64,000 nt of DNA from an uncultured Spartobacteria bacterium (GTDB taxonomy: Bacteria; Verrucomicrobiota; Verrucomicrobiia; Chthoniobacterales; JAATET01), in assembly GCA_938011325.1 (NCBI GenBank), contig CALLUD010000024.1, positions 1 to 64,000 on the forward strand. The letters are read 5' to 3'. The notes under the pieces were generated by a model, which worked only from the letters and a program-made list of their open reading frames with translations, did no database searches and was not told where the DNA came from. A program made the translations under genes and the position numbers. Every line of letters starts with the position of its first letter. Position 1 is the first letter of the stretch. Shown here piece by piece: positions 1-8,259 of the stretch.

Positions 1-66
1 TCAATCGGTTAGAGCGCTGCCCTGTCACGGCAGAGGTTGCGGGTTCGAGCCCCGTCGGCTCCGCCA
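1..66 (+). tRNA. tRNA-Asp (anticodon GTC), 5' end cut off by the window
   Basis: The D-loop remnant, a 5-bp anticodon stem (CTGCC/GGCAG) around the loop CTGTCAC, a T-arm with TTCGAGC and the acceptor 3' strand CGGCTCC followed by G and an encoded CCA are all visible. The anticodon GTC reads Asp codons. About 11 nucleotides of the 5' acceptor strand and D-stem lie upstream of the window. Confidence 0.93.
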
Positions 67-113
67 CTTCTCTTTCCCTGTAATCGCCCGTCCGGCGGTT
101 CGGCCTTTTCTCT

Positions 114-260
114 CTACGGAGCGCGGCGTCCTGAAAGGAGCTGCAGAATCAGCACGACCAGGGCGACCACGAGCAGCAGGTGGACGAGCCCTCCCGCGAC
201 GTTGAAGCCAAAGCCAAGTGCCCAGAGCACGATGAGAACGACAAGTATGGTCCAGAGCAT
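114..260 (-). CDS. Small membrane protein, lmo0937/DUF5670-like
   Basis: The 48-residue product is nearly all hydrophobic. It has two membrane segments (about residues 2-18 and 22-43) separated by a short glycine-rich turn (GFGFNVAGG), and ends in QLLSGRRAP. That pattern and length match the lmo0937-type small membrane proteins, whose function is unknown. The ATG at 260 was chosen because upstream in-frame residues look non-coding and the hydrophobic core begins right after it. No clear ribosome binding site is seen. It diverges from the response regulator at 535, with about 270 bp between them. The gene at 5609 encodes another tiny two-helix membrane protein on the other side of the regulatory cluster. 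Confidence 0.7.
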   Translation of the reverse strand: MLWTILVVLIVLWALGFGFNVAGGLVHLLLVVALVVLILQLLSGRRAP

Positions 261-534
261 AGTTTTGCGGGTGGGTTCGCCAGTGGATCGCTTGTCGTCG
301 GTGATCCGGTGGTATGCCGGCGTCGAATAAACGACTGCGCGTTCCGAGACACGCATCCGCGCCGCCAGTGACGATCCGTAGCAAAACCGATGACGACAGT
401 GCTTTCGACTTCAGCGACGACGGAATGGGCACCCGTCCCTTTGACTTCGACGATTTTTCCAATTTGGAGATCGGAAGTTCTCGACTGAAGTTGTGGTCAT
501 CCACCGAGAGAAAGGAACCCCGGGCAGCGACTGC

Positions 535-1134
535 ATGAAATCGCCGCGTCAAATCTTCATCGTGGACGACCACCCGATGATCCGATTGGGCCTTCGCAAG
601 CTGTTCGAGGACACGGGCCGCTATCATGTCGCCGGCGAGGCAACGAGCGCACCCCACGCGTTGCGGGATCTCGAGCGCGTTCCTTGTGACGGCGTCGTAA
701 TGGATCTGTTGCTCGGTGGCGCCTGGCGCACGACCTTGATTTCCGAGATTCGCGATCGTCGGCCGCGGCTTCCGATCGTTTTGTATTCCACGCTCGATCG
801 GACGACTTTCGATCACGGGACTCTCACTGCCGATGCCATCGCATTCGTGCACAAGAGCAATTCCCCGAAGCGGCTCCTTCGCGCGCTCGACGGCCTGTTT
901 CCGGGCTCCGACGGCGACACTGATCCCATTCCGCGCTTCGAGGCGCTCACTCCACGCGAGCGCAGCGTGTTCGCACTGCTTGGCGAAGGCATGGACAAAC
1001 ACGACATCGCGCAGGCTTTGAACATCAGCGTGAAGACGGTCGAGACCTACCGCGAGACCATGAAGGGCAAACTGGGCGTCAGCTCTGTCGCGCGCCTCGT
1101 GCGGCTCGCCGTGCAAACGAAATTGAAAAAGTAG
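535..1134 (+). CDS. Response regulator, NarL/FixJ (LuxR) type
   Basis: This 199-residue protein has an N-terminal receiver domain (about 6-120) and a C-terminal LuxR helix-turn-helix (about 135-199). The receiver keeps the acidic pair in VDDHP (D11, D12), the phospho-acceptor D57 in VVMDLL and the conserved lysine K107 in VHKS. The output domain shows the LTPRE start and the recognition-helix pattern ISVKTVETY. It should bind DNA as a phosphorylation-controlled transcription factor. The ATG at 535 lies just before the first receiver strand; an in-frame ATG at 493 adds 14 unconserved residues. No partner kinase is adjacent, the nearest being at 2909. The roughly 270 bp upstream hold no recognised gene. 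Confidence 0.88.
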   Translation: MKSPRQIFIVDDHPMIRLGLRKLFEDTGRYHVAGEATSAPHALRDLERVPCDGVVMDLLLGGAWRTTLISEIRDRRPRLPIVLYSTLDRTTFDHGTLTADAIAFVHKSNSPKRLLRALDGLFPGSDGDTDPIPRFEALTPRERSVFALLGEGMDKHDIAQALNISVKTVETYRETMKGKLGVSSVARLVRLAVQTKLKK

Positions 1135-1188
1135 ATCAGGGCGGTCCCCGATGGGCGGGTCGTCCTCCTCGTTGTAGAATCAACGGCC

Positions 1189-1554
1189 ATGTCGCGCGCC
1201 GTCCTCCTCGTAGCTCCGAGCCCCGAATCCAACCGCTCTCTGGCAACGGCCCTCCGCGCCATGGGGCAGACCGTGCATTGCGCCGCGGAGCTCGGCGGCC
1301 TCATGGCCCTCGCGCTCGCGAAGCCTTTCGAGACGATCATTTTTGACATGGGGCTCGGGGAGATCGTGCCGCGCGATCTGCTGGAGGAGCTCCGGTCGAG
1401 ATTGCCGGAAACGCCGGTTCTTTTCCTTCATTCCGGGCGGAATGAGCACCTCGAAACGCTGTCCGCCGATTTCCCGCTCGTGCGCGTTCTCAGGCATCCC
1501 TTTACGGTCGACGAATTGCGCAGCGCTCTGGAAAACAAGGACCTCGCAGCGTGA
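1189..1554 (+). CDS. Degenerate receiver-domain protein (pseudo-receiver)
   Basis: This 121-residue protein has the length and strand/helix rhythm of a lone receiver domain. An aspartate (D53, in IIFDMG) sits at the phospho-acceptor position. The N-terminal acidic pair is missing (VAPSPES in place of VDD), and the invariant lysine before the last strand-loop is a histidine (LRHPF, H103). Known receivers need the acidic pair to bind Mg2+, so this one probably cannot be phosphorylated in the usual way and may act as a protein-binding module. It lies 54 bp after the LuxR regulator and 18 bp before the NtrC-type regulator, all on the same strand, so it is probably co-expressed with them. Confidence 0.72.
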   Translation: MSRAVLLVAPSPESNRSLATALRAMGQTVHCAAELGGLMALALAKPFETIIFDMGLGEIVPRDLLEELRSRLPETPVLFLHSGRNEHLETLSADFPLVRVLRHPFTVDELRSALENKDLAA

Positions 1555-1572
1555 CGCATTCTCCGGTGACCG

Positions 1573-2916
1573 ATGAAGATTCTTATTGTCGACGACGAAA
1601 AAACGATCCGTAACGCCACCTCCCTGGCGGTGCGGGCCGAGAAACATGAGGCCGATACCGCGGACAGCGGACGCGTCGCCCTTCTCAAACTCCGCGAGGA
1701 AGTCTACGACCTCATCTTTCTCGATCTGCGGCTCGGCGACGAGGATGGCCTCGACGTGCTGACCGAGATCCGGCGGGTCAACGCCCGCATTCCCGTCATT
1801 GTCTTTACCGCGTATGCATCGGTCGAGACGGCCGTGGCGGCGATGCAGGCCGGGGCGTTCGATTACCTGCCGAAGCCGTTCACCCCCGAGCAGCTTCGCC
1901 AGGCCGTTGCGCGCGTCGAAAAAGCCCGCACGCTCGAGCGACGCATCGAGAATCTCGAAGGCCAGGTCGCCCACTCCTCACCTCGCGCGGATTTCGAGTC
2001 GGAGGATCCCGAGATGAAACGCGCCTACGACATTCTCTTTCGCGCCGCGAAGTCCCCGGCCTCGATCCTCATTCTCGGCGAAAGCGGCACGGGCAAGAGC
2101 CTCGCCGCCCGGGCGGTGCACGACCGCAGCCACGTCGCCGACGGGCCATTCGTCACAGTCAGTTGCCCAAGTCTTTCCAAGGAGTTGCTGGAAAGCGACC
2201 TCTTCGGGCACGTGAAGGGCGCGTTCACAGGGGCCATTCGCGACACCTGGGGCAAGGTCGCGGCGGCGCGCGGCGGCACGTTGTTCCTCGACGAAATCGG
2301 CGAGCTGCCCCTAGAGATTCAGCCGAAGCTGCTTCGTCTGCTTCAGGACCGGGAATACGAGCGGCTCGGCGAGAATAAAACGCACACCGCCGACGTGCGC
2401 GTGATCGCCGCGACGAACCGCGATCTCTCCGAGTGCGTTGCGAAGGGAACGTTTCGCGAGGATCTGTTTTACCGGCTCAACGTGATTTCTGTCACGCTGC
2501 CACCACTTCGCTCGCGCCCGGGCGATCTCATGCGACTGGCGAACCATTTCCTCCAATTCTTCGCAGGGCAAATCGGACGAGGCGTCACCGGCTTCGACGC
2601 CAGCGCGCGCGAGCGCATCCTGTCGTATTCCTGGCCCGGGAACGTGCGGGAGCTTCGCAACGTGATCGAGCGGGCGGTGATCCTTGGTCACGGGTCGCAG
2701 CTCGAGGCCTCCGACCTGTTCGACAGCACACAGCCTTCTTCCCCCGTTGGCGCTCAGGTGGGAGCGATGATCCCGCTCGACCAGCTGGAGCGCGAGCATA
2801 TTGGCCGCGTTCTCGAGGTCGCGGAAAGCCAGGAAGCGGCGGCTCGCATCCTCGGCATCGATCCCGCGACGCTGTATCGCAAACGCAAGAAGTGGGAGCG
2901 GCAATCGGATGCTTAG
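1573..2916 (+). CDS. Sigma-54-dependent response regulator, NtrC/AlgB type
   Basis: The 447-residue protein has three domains. A receiver (about 1-118) carries D7/D8, phospho-acceptor D51 and K101. A central AAA+ domain (about 148-370) carries Walker A GESGTGK at 169-175, the sigma-54-contacting loop GAFTGA at 216-221, and [13 protein letters not shown]-terminal Fis-type helix-turn-helix (about 405-447) contains [19 protein letters not shown]. It should activate transcription by RNA polymerase holding sigma-54, using ATP hydrolysis. Its last 8 bp overlap the downstream kinase gene, which strongly suggests a cognate pair. A sigma-54-type promoter match at 5558-5574 is a candidate target. The closest well-known arrangement is AlgB with KinB; orthology is not proven here. 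Confidence 0.93.
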   Translation: MKILIVDDEKTIRNATSLAVRAEKHEADTADSGRVALLKLREEVYDLIFLDLRLGDEDGLDVLTEIRRVNARIPVIVFTAYASVETAVAAMQAGAFDYLPKPFTPEQLRQAVARVEKARTLERRIENLEGQVAHSSPRADFESEDPEMKRAYDILFRAAKSPASILILGESGTGKSLAARAVHDRSHVADGPFVTVSCPSLSKELLESDLFGHVKGAFTGAIRDTWGKVAAARGGTLFLDEIGELPLEIQPKLLRLLQDREYERLGENKTHTADVRVIAATNRDLSECVAKGTFREDLFYRLNVISVTLPPLRSRPGDLMRLANHFLQFFAGQIGRGVTGFDASARERILSYSWPGNVRELRNVIERAVILGHGSQLEASDLFDSTQPSSPVGAQVGAMIPLDQLEREHIGRVLEVAESQEAAARILGIDPATLYRKRKKWERQSDA

Positions 2917-4717
2917 GTGGCGGCTCCTGATCGGACTGGTCTCGATCTTCGTGCTGTTGCTCACCGTGGGCGGCTACAGCATCTGGCTGATTACCCGGCT
3001 GGAGCGGGACATCGAGTCCATTCTCAAGGACAACTACCAGAGCATTCGCGAGGCGCACGAGATCCGGCTCGCCCTCCTGCGCATGAACGCCTTTTACCTC
3101 AAGGGCAATGGCGAGGAATTCCACGAGGCGGGGCCGGGGCCGCTCGAGGAGCGATTCATCCCGCCGCTCGAAAATGGACTCACCGCCCTGCGACTCTCCG
3201 CGGGGAGTGAAGTCGAGAAGGCCGAAGTCGAGCAACTGGCGCGGGAGATCGAGGATTACCTCACGCTCTTCCGAAAGGGCTTCGACCTCGACGGGGACGG
3301 CTACGTCGGCGGGTTCAACGCCCTTCGCAACAACCTGCTCGCGCAAAACCTGAAGCTCACCGCCACGACGCAGCGCATCCTCGAGCTCAACGAAACGGAA
3401 ACGCTCAAGGACCAGGAACGCGCCAACAAGCTCGCGGGCGACACCGTGCGCTTCCTGGTTGGCGCCATGATCGTCGCGTTCGCCGTGTTCATCTACACCT
3501 ACCTGAAGCTGGGCCGATCCCTCATCACTCCGATGGAGGACCTCACCCGGTCGATCGACGCCGTTCGCGCCGGCAACTTCGAGCAGAACGTGCCCGTGAA
3601 ATCGAACGACGAACTCGGCCGCCTCGCACGCGCCTTCAACGCAATGGCGGAGGAGTTGCGGGCCTACCGGCGCGAAACCGACGACACCATCGTGCGGTTG
3701 AACCGCTCGATTCGCGAAACCATCGCCGCGTTTCCCTATCCCGTCATTCTGCTGGATGCGAACGACGAAATGCTGGTGACCAATCAGGCCGCCGAAGACT
3801 TCCTGCGCGGCATCAACAGTCCCGACCGCGTGCCCGACCTCATTCGCAAGTATCTCGACATCACGCGCCGGACCGGCACCGATTACCTTCCCGACGGCCT
3901 CCACGATGCGAGCCTGTTTCGCGTGAATGAGCAGGAGGTGCACTACCTGCCGCGCGTGCTCCGCATCATTTCGCCCGATGGCGGGGTTTCCGGGGCGGCT
4001 GTCATTCTCATCGACGTCAGCCGGTTCCGATGGCTCGACGACGTGAAAACGAACCTGATTTCGACGGTAAGCCACGAGATCAAAACGCCACTCACCGGCA
4101 TTCGCATGATCCTCCATCTGCTTCTGGAGAAGAGCAGCGGGCCGTTGACCGAGCTGCAGCAGGAAATGGTCGACTCCGCCTGCCAGGATTGCGAGCGGCT
4201 GCTGAAGACGCTCAACAGCCTTCTCGAGCTGTCCCGCATGGAGGCCGGGCGCACCCATCTGGACCTGCAATCGGTCCCGCCCCGCGAGCTGCTCGAGGAA
4301 GCGCGCGAGGCTTTTCAAACTCAGGCAGACGCAAAGGAGGTGTCACTTTCGATCCATGCCGACAACGATTTGCCAAACGTCCTCGCCGACCGCACGCGAA
4401 TGATGCACGTGATCGGAAACTTCACCTCCAATGCCTTGAAATTCGCACCCCGTGGTTCAACCGTCAGGCTCTCTGCGGACAAGGTCGGCGCGGATTTCGT
4501 CCGTCTTTCCGTCATCGACGAAGGTCCCGGCATTCCCGAGGAATACCATGCGCGCATTTTCGACAAATTCTTCCGGCAGCCCGGCCAGCATTCCGACGGA
4601 GTTGGCCTCGGCCTTTCGATCGCCCGCGAAATCATTCACGCCCACGACGGAAGGATCGGCCTGCGAAGCGTGCCGAACGTTGCCACCCGATTTTACTGCG
4701 AACTCCCGATAGCCTGA
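2909..4717 (+). CDS. Membrane sensor histidine kinase, KinB-like
   Basis: This 602-residue kinase has a transmembrane segment (about 7-29), a mostly helical extracytoplasmic sensor region (about 30-180), a second transmembrane segment (about 183-200), a HAMP linker (about 203-255), a PAS-like region (about 265-375), a HisKA domain with phospho-acceptor H389 in [10 protein letters not shown], and a HATPase domain (about 490-602) with an N-box and DEGPGIP/GVGLGLS. The sensor region contains [11 protein letters not shown] around 125-135, which resembles an EF-hand loop. The ATG at 2909 overlaps the end of the sigma-54 activator gene, and the first transmembrane helix begins six residues later. 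It probably phosphorylates that activator. The stop overlaps the next regulator start in TGATG, so three genes are translationally coupled. Confidence 0.9.
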   Translation: MLRWRLLIGLVSIFVLLLTVGGYSIWLITRLERDIESILKDNYQSIREAHEIRLALLRMNAFYLKGNGEEFHEAGPGPLEERFIPPLENGLTALRLSAGSEVEKAEVEQLAREIEDYLTLFRKGFDLDGDGYVGGFNALRNNLLAQNLKLTATTQRILELNETETLKDQERANKLAGDTVRFLVGAMIVAFAVFIYTYLKLGRSLITPMEDLTRSIDAVRAGNFEQNVPVKSNDELGRLARAFNAMAEELRAYRRETDDTIVRLNRSIRETIAAFPYPVILLDANDEMLVTNQAAEDFLRGINSPDRVPDLIRKYLDITRRTGTDYLPDGLHDASLFRVNEQEVHYLPRVLRIISPDGGVSGAAVILIDVSRFRWLDDVKTNLISTVSHEIKTPLTGIRMILHLLLEKSSGPLTELQQEMVDSACQDCERLLKTLNSLLELSRMEAGRTHLDLQSVPPRELLEEAREAFQTQADAKEVSLSIHADNDLPNVLADRTRMMHVIGNFTSNALKFAPRGSTVRLSADKVGADFVRLSVIDEGPGIPEEYHARIFDKFFRQPGQHSDGVGLGLSIAREIIHAHDGRIGLRSVPNVATRFYCELPIA

Positions 4718-5406
4718 TGCCCACGCTTGCCACAAAGCCCATTCTCGTCGTCGACGACGAACAAACGATCCGCCTTGGTTTCTCCGTGGCCCTCCGCTCG
4801 GCGGGCTTTGAGGTTCAACTCGCGGCCGACGGCCAGGAGGCTCTGATCCGCACCCGCGAGACGGAACCGGACTGCGTCGTGCTCGACTTGAGAATGCCGG
4901 GAATGGACGGCCTGCAGACCGCCGAGAAGCTCCGCGCCATGGGGTTCACCGGGCCGATGGTGCTCGCGAGCGCATTTGCCGACCACACTTCCGCCATCGC
5001 CGCGCTCCGGCTGGGAATCACCGATTTCCTCACGAAACCCGTGAAGCCCACGCAGCTCCGCTACGCGGTCAACCACGCGTTGAGCCGCCACGCCCGGTTC
5101 GCAAATGGAGAAACGACGGATTACTCGCAGGTTTCGCAGGGCCTCCTCCGCGCCTACGCAAAATACTGCCTGTCGCAACGAAACCGGAAGGAAGCGCGAC
5201 TGGCCCTCAACGCCCTCGTCGGCGTCATGAACGACCTGCAGAGCATCCTTCTGCTGGCGGCCATCCACGAGATGGACGGAGAAAACGAGGCCGCGAGTGA
5301 ATTGTTCGTCCGCGCCGCGGAAGTGCACGCCCGCTCGATTCCGATGACGACATCGACGGAACTCTTCCACGTCTTCTCGCACTCGGATCACTCGATCCAG
5401 GACTGA
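4717..5406 (+). CDS. Response regulator with an unclassified helical C-terminal domain
   Basis: The 229-residue protein begins with a complete receiver (about 7-125): D13/D14 in VVDDE, phospho-acceptor D57 in VVLDLRMPGMDG and K107 in FLTKP. The remaining roughly 100 residues contain no DNA-binding helix-turn-helix or enzymatic motif that I recognise. They look all-helical, with repeat-like stretches such as AYAKYCLSQRNRKEARL and AAIHEMDGENEAASELF reminiscent of TPR units, so a protein-interaction output is more likely than direct DNA binding. The start codon overlaps the kinase stop, so it should be made together with the kinase and may be a second phospho-target. Confidence 0.85.
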   Translation: MPTLATKPILVVDDEQTIRLGFSVALRSAGFEVQLAADGQEALIRTRETEPDCVVLDLRMPGMDGLQTAEKLRAMGFTGPMVLASAFADHTSAIAALRLGITDFLTKPVKPTQLRYAVNHALSRHARFANGETTDYSQVSQGLLRAYAKYCLSQRNRKEARLALNALVGVMNDLQSILLLAAIHEMDGENEAASELFVRAAEVHARSIPMTTSTELFHVFSHSDHSIQD

Positions 5407-5407
5407 A

Positions 5408-5427
5408 GCGAGGGCCTTCGCCCTTGC
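5408..5427 (+). terminator. Hairpin after the two-component operon
   Basis: Two bases after the stop at 5406, GCGAGGGC and GCCCTTGC form an 8-bp stem (one G-T pair) around CTTC. No T-run follows, so this may be an mRNA-stabilising hairpin or a weak terminator rather than a strong intrinsic one. Confidence 0.35.
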
Positions 5428-5557
5428 AAATTGCAATCTGAAGCCGGCGCCGTCCCGTGCGGATCGCATGAATCGCACCCTTCCGCTCGATTCGTGCCAT
5501 CGCGCACGATTTTCATAACCAACTCGTGACGTGGACTTTACAAGTTCACAAAACACA

Positions 5558-5574
5558 TTGGCACGGCCTGCGCT
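5558..5574 (+). promoter_or_regulatory. Sigma-54-type (-24/-12) promoter
   Basis: TTGGCACG, then GCCT, then GCGCT fits the sigma-54 consensus TTGGCACG-N4-TTGCW at 11 of 13 defined positions. The diagnostic GG and GC are exactly 10 bases apart; the only departures are the two T positions before the final GC. Transcription would start near 5585, about 25 bp before the ATG at 5609, whose ribosome binding site is AAAGGA. A sigma-54 activator is encoded 2.6 kb upstream. The activator binding site has not been identified. Confidence 0.62.
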
Positions 5575-5608
5575 CTATAAACTCCCAACAACAAACCTAA
5601 AGGAAATC

Positions 5609-5776
5609 ATGTTAAGTTGGGCTATTACATTTCTGGTCATCGCGTTGATTGCCGCCCTGTTGGGATTCGGCGGAATTGCGGGAACCGCGGCAGGTATCGC
5701 GAAGGTGCTTTTCCTCGTCTTCCTCGTCCTGTTCGTCCTCTCCTTCGTAGTGGGCGGCTTCAACCGTCGCGTGTGA
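5609..5776 (+). CDS. DUF1328 (YtjA-like) small membrane protein
   Basis: The 55-residue protein has two hydrophobic segments (about 2-20 and 31-49) with a small-residue loop [13 protein letters not shown] between them and a short basic tail FNRRV. This matches the DUF1328/YtjA family of inner-membrane proteins of unknown function. The start is well supported by AAAGGA seven bases upstream. A sigma-54-type promoter lies at 5558-5574, and the NtrC-like activator encoded at 1573 is the obvious candidate regulator. The stop codon overlaps the start of the next gene (TGATG). Confidence 0.83.
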   Translation: MLSWAITFLVIALIAALLGFGGIAGTAAGIAKVLFLVFLVLFVLSFVVGGFNRRV

Positions 5777-6024
5777 TGTCGAACAAGGAAATCCTGACCG
5801 ATCTGGCCCAGCTTCTGGGCCGGCGGTTGGCGGAGGCGGATCAAGCGGACGTTTTGGCGCCGCGCAGCCGCTTTCGCCGGATCGCACGGGTCATGGATCG
5901 CCTCGCCCGGCACGAAGGATCGCCACGAATGTGGAAGAGCCACGCCGAGCACCTGCGCCGAGAAATGCTGGGAGGCTGGCCGCGACAACCGCGGACGTCC
6001 TCCGAGTGGGCCACGGCACCTTAA
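5776..6024 (+). CDS. Hypothetical protein, 82 residues
   Basis: This small, charged protein (begins [18 protein letters not shown]) has no membrane segment, signal peptide or motif that I recognise. It is probably helical in its first 60 residues and rich in arginine and alanine. The ATG overlaps the stop of the DUF1328 gene, so the two are likely translated from one message under the same promoter. A terminator-like hairpin follows at 6060-6092. It could be a cytosolic partner of the small membrane protein, but only gene position suggests this. Confidence 0.55.
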   Translation: MSNKEILTDLAQLLGRRLAEADQADVLAPRSRFRRIARVMDRLARHEGSPRMWKSHAEHLRREMLGGWPRQPRTSSEWATAP

Positions 6025-6059
6025 AGAAATACGAGATACCATTTTCGCCGCAGCACGGG

Positions 6060-6092
6060 GCGGTGCGGATTCCTCTCTGGCTTCCGCACCGC
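6060..6092 (+). terminator. Intrinsic terminator after the DUF1328 operon
   Basis: GCGGTGCGGA pairs perfectly with TCCGCACCGC across a 13-base loop and is followed by TCCACTCTTTT. It lies 36 bp after the stop at 6024 and 40 bp before the 3' end of the opposing tRNA-Glu gene. Confidence 0.65.
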
Positions 6093-6132
6093 TCCACTCT
6101 TTTGCAAAGGAGCCGCGAAAAGACGTTCAGAG

Positions 6133-6207
6133 TGGCAGCGCGTAGGGGAATCGAACCCCTATACCGGCCTTGAGAGGGCCGTGTCCTAACCGTTAGACGA
6201 ACGCGCC
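6133..6207 (-). tRNA. tRNA-Glu (anticodon CTC)
   Basis: Read on the minus strand, a 7-bp acceptor stem (GGCGCGT with ACGCGCT, first pair G-T), D-arm, anticodon stem CGGCC/GGCCG around CTCTCAA, and T-arm with TTCGATT form a complete cloverleaf, with discriminator G and encoded CCA. Anticodon CTC reads the GAG glutamate codon. Confidence 0.95.
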
Positions 6208-6267
6208 GTTGAGTCTGGAAACCAACTCTCACTCGCATCTCGCGAGGGAAAGGGACATATTGCAAAG

Positions 6268-6519
6268 ATGAAGCTTTACGTCAAGAACTGGTGCCCGTGG
6301 TGTATCGATGCGGTGCATTGGCTCGAAGAACGCGGCATCCCATTCGAGAAAATCGATGTGCTGGCGGATGCCAATGCCTATCGGCACATGATCGAGATCT
6401 CCGGCCAGCGCAAGACCCCGACTCTGGAACTTCCCACCGGTGAGGTGCTCCCCGATTTCGACGTGGGCCAGCTGGAGGAATTTCTCGCCGCCCACCAGGT
6501 ATTTCCCGCCGTGTCGTGA
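6268..6519 (+). CDS. Glutaredoxin-like protein with CPWC active site
   Basis: The 83-residue protein has the thioredoxin-fold pattern of small glutaredoxins: strand MKLYVKNW, active site CPWC at residues 9-12, helix, then the cis-proline segment KTPTLEL. CPWC differs from the common CPYC but keeps both redox cysteines, so dithiol disulfide exchange is expected. The cis-Pro region and the C-terminal DFDVGQLEEFL helix are intact. It lies in the cytosol. The stop overlaps the start of the membrane protein gene at 6516, so the two form a unit. Confidence 0.85.
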   Translation: MKLYVKNWCPWCIDAVHWLEERGIPFEKIDVLADANAYRHMIEISGQRKTPTLELPTGEVLPDFDVGQLEEFLAAHQVFPAVS

Positions 6520-7337
6520 TCACCAACCTGCTCATCATCGCCGGCGCCGTTGTCCTTTCCGCCGCCCTTCGCAGCTACCATCACCCGGCTCCGCATCGGC
6601 TCGGGATGCTCCTCCTGTTTTTCGGAGTCCCGTTCCTGATCGGGTGGTTGTTCTTCGAAAACGTCTGGACCGGCCTGGCTTTGGCGAGCCTTTGGCTGCT
6701 GCTGCCCTGGATCGAAATTCTCACCCGCGCGCGACGGCTGCGCCTTCCGGAGGAACGACCGCTGGAAGCCTGCAATCCGCCAAACTCGGAACAATTTCCG
6801 GACCTCCGGGATTTGAGCGAGGAAATCGAGAGCGCGGGGTTCGAGGAAGTGGAGGATGTGCGCTGGGAGCACGAGGGCCAGAGGCAGTTCTACCGGCTTT
6901 TCCTCCAGCCGCAGAGCGGAACCGAGGCGTCGATCTGCCTCATCGAGCAGGATCAAATTTCGTTCTACTACATCGCGGTCACCTCCCGCGCGCGCGGCGG
7001 CTCGACCTACCTCACATGGAATTACCCGTTCTCCTACGGCCTGCGCCCCCCTCCCACCCTCCATCTGCACCGCGCGCCGAGTGAAACTCCCTTTCAAGCC
7101 CTGCTTGCCGATCATCGCCTGTTTCTCGACCGGGAGCGGGTCGGGTTGGACGCGATCGAACCGACTTCACCGGAGAAAATTCGCGAGCGGATGCAGGCCG
7201 ACCTCCGCGCGCAAATCCGCCACAACCTCGACAAGGGCGTGCTCAAGAAGGATCGCGCCGGCATGATTCGCTATTCGGCACGTGGCCTGCTTTTCCTTTG
7301 GTGTCAGTTCCTCCGGGACTTGGTAAGATTTTCGTGA
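6516..7337 (+). CDS. Hypothetical membrane-anchored protein
   Basis: The 273-residue protein begins with two to three hydrophobic helices (about 3-18, 29-48 and 52-66) followed by a soluble, acidic region of about 200 residues. I recognise no domain. The soluble part has alternating hydrophobic/polar strands (QFYRLFLQP, SICLIEQDQISFYYIAV) and might form a beta-rich fold. The GTG start at 6516 overlaps the glutaredoxin stop (GTGA), which supports both the start and co-translation. No conserved cysteine pair or metal motif suggests a redox role of its own. Confidence 0.7.
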   Translation: MITNLLIIAGAVVLSAALRSYHHPAPHRLGMLLLFFGVPFLIGWLFFENVWTGLALASLWLLLPWIEILTRARRLRLPEERPLEACNPPNSEQFPDLRDLSEEIESAGFEEVEDVRWEHEGQRQFYRLFLQPQSGTEASICLIEQDQISFYYIAVTSRARGGSTYLTWNYPFSYGLRPPPTLHLHRAPSETPFQALLADHRLFLDRERVGLDAIEPTSPEKIRERMQADLRAQIRHNLDKGVLKKDRAGMIRYSARGLLFLWCQFLRDLVRFS

Positions 7338-7362
7338 TGCTGCTCCTCGCTCTGCCGTCGCA

Positions 7363-8259
7363 ATGAACACGCTCCCCTTTCCGCGACGCAGCGTGGATCA
7401 GGTGATGACCGAGGAGCGCGCTGCGGCATTCACGAAGCGCAGCATCAAGGCGGATTCGAAACTCGCCGCGTTGAAGCTCGCGATTTCGATGATGGACCTC
7501 ACCACCCTCGAGGGAAAGGACACGCCCGGGAAGGTGGCGCATCTTTGCCGAAAGGCGGTCTCCCCGGCGGAGCCAAGATACGGCGTCCCCTCGTGCGCCG
7601 CGGTGTGCGTTTACCCGAATATGGTGGCTGCCGCGAAAGCCTTCACGAAAGGCACCCCGGTGAAGGTCGCCGCCGTCGCAACGGCGTTTCCGAGCGGATT
7701 GATGCCTCTTTCCGTAAAACTGGAGGACACGCGGCTGGCGGTCGAAGATGGCGCCGATGAGATCGACATGGTCATCGATCGCGGAGCCTTTCTGCGTGGC
7801 GAGTATCGTCAGGTCTTCGACGAAATCGCCGCGGTGAAGGAGGCATGCCGGGGAGCGCATTTGAAGGTGATTTTCGAAACCGGCGAGCTCCAGACCTACG
7901 ACAACGTCCGTCTCGCGGCGGACCTCGCCATCGCCGCGGGCGCGGATTTCATCAAAACCTCCACCGGCAAGGTCTCGCCGGCGGCGACACTGCCGGTCAC
8001 GCTCGTGATGCTCGAGGCAATCCGCGACCATTTCTACAAAACCGGCGTGCGCATCGGAATGAAGCCCGCCGGCGGCATCCGCACGGCAAAAGAGGCGCTG
8101 GCCTATCTCGTGATGCTCAATGAAACCCTCGGCGCCGACTGGATGACGCCGGCCCTCTTCCGTTTTGGCGCCAGCAGCCTCGCCAACGACGTGCTCATGC
8201 AGATCGCCCGCCTGGTCGACGGTCGGTATCAGAGCGCCAACTACTTTTCCCTGCCATGA
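7363..8259 (+). CDS. deoC: Deoxyribose-phosphate aldolase
   Basis: This 298-residue aldolase should cleave 2-deoxyribose 5-phosphate into glyceraldehyde 3-phosphate and acetaldehyde in the cytosol. The Schiff-base lysine lies in ADFIKTSTGK (K198), the proton-relay lysine in GMKPAGGIRT, and ADEIDMVID and CVYP are intact. It is longer than the roughly 220-260-residue short form and has an N-terminal extension like longer bacterial and eukaryotic DeoC proteins. Its stop overlaps the aldehyde dehydrogenase start (ATGA), so acetaldehyde from this reaction could be passed to that enzyme. Confidence 0.93.
   Translation: MNTLPFPRRSVDQVMTEERAAAFTKRSIKADSKLAALKLAISMMDLTTLEGKDTPGKVAHLCRKAVSPAEPRYGVPSCAAVCVYPNMVAAAKAFTKGTPVKVAAVATAFPSGLMPLSVKLEDTRLAVEDGADEIDMVIDRGAFLRGEYRQVFDEIAAVKEACRGAHLKVIFETGELQTYDNVRLAADLAIAAGADFIKTSTGKVSPAATLPVTLVMLEAIRDHFYKTGVRIGMKPAGGIRTAKEALAYLVMLNETLGADWMTPALFRFGASSLANDVLMQIARLVDGRYQSANYFSLP

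Noticed and set aside
2585..4318. A long minus-strand frame across the kinase gene
   Set aside because: It is a shadow of the sigma-54 activator and kinase genes, with no domain and no plausible start.
5408..5427. A strong terminator after the two-component operon
   Set aside because: The stem is good but lacks a T-run, so it is listed only as a weak hairpin.
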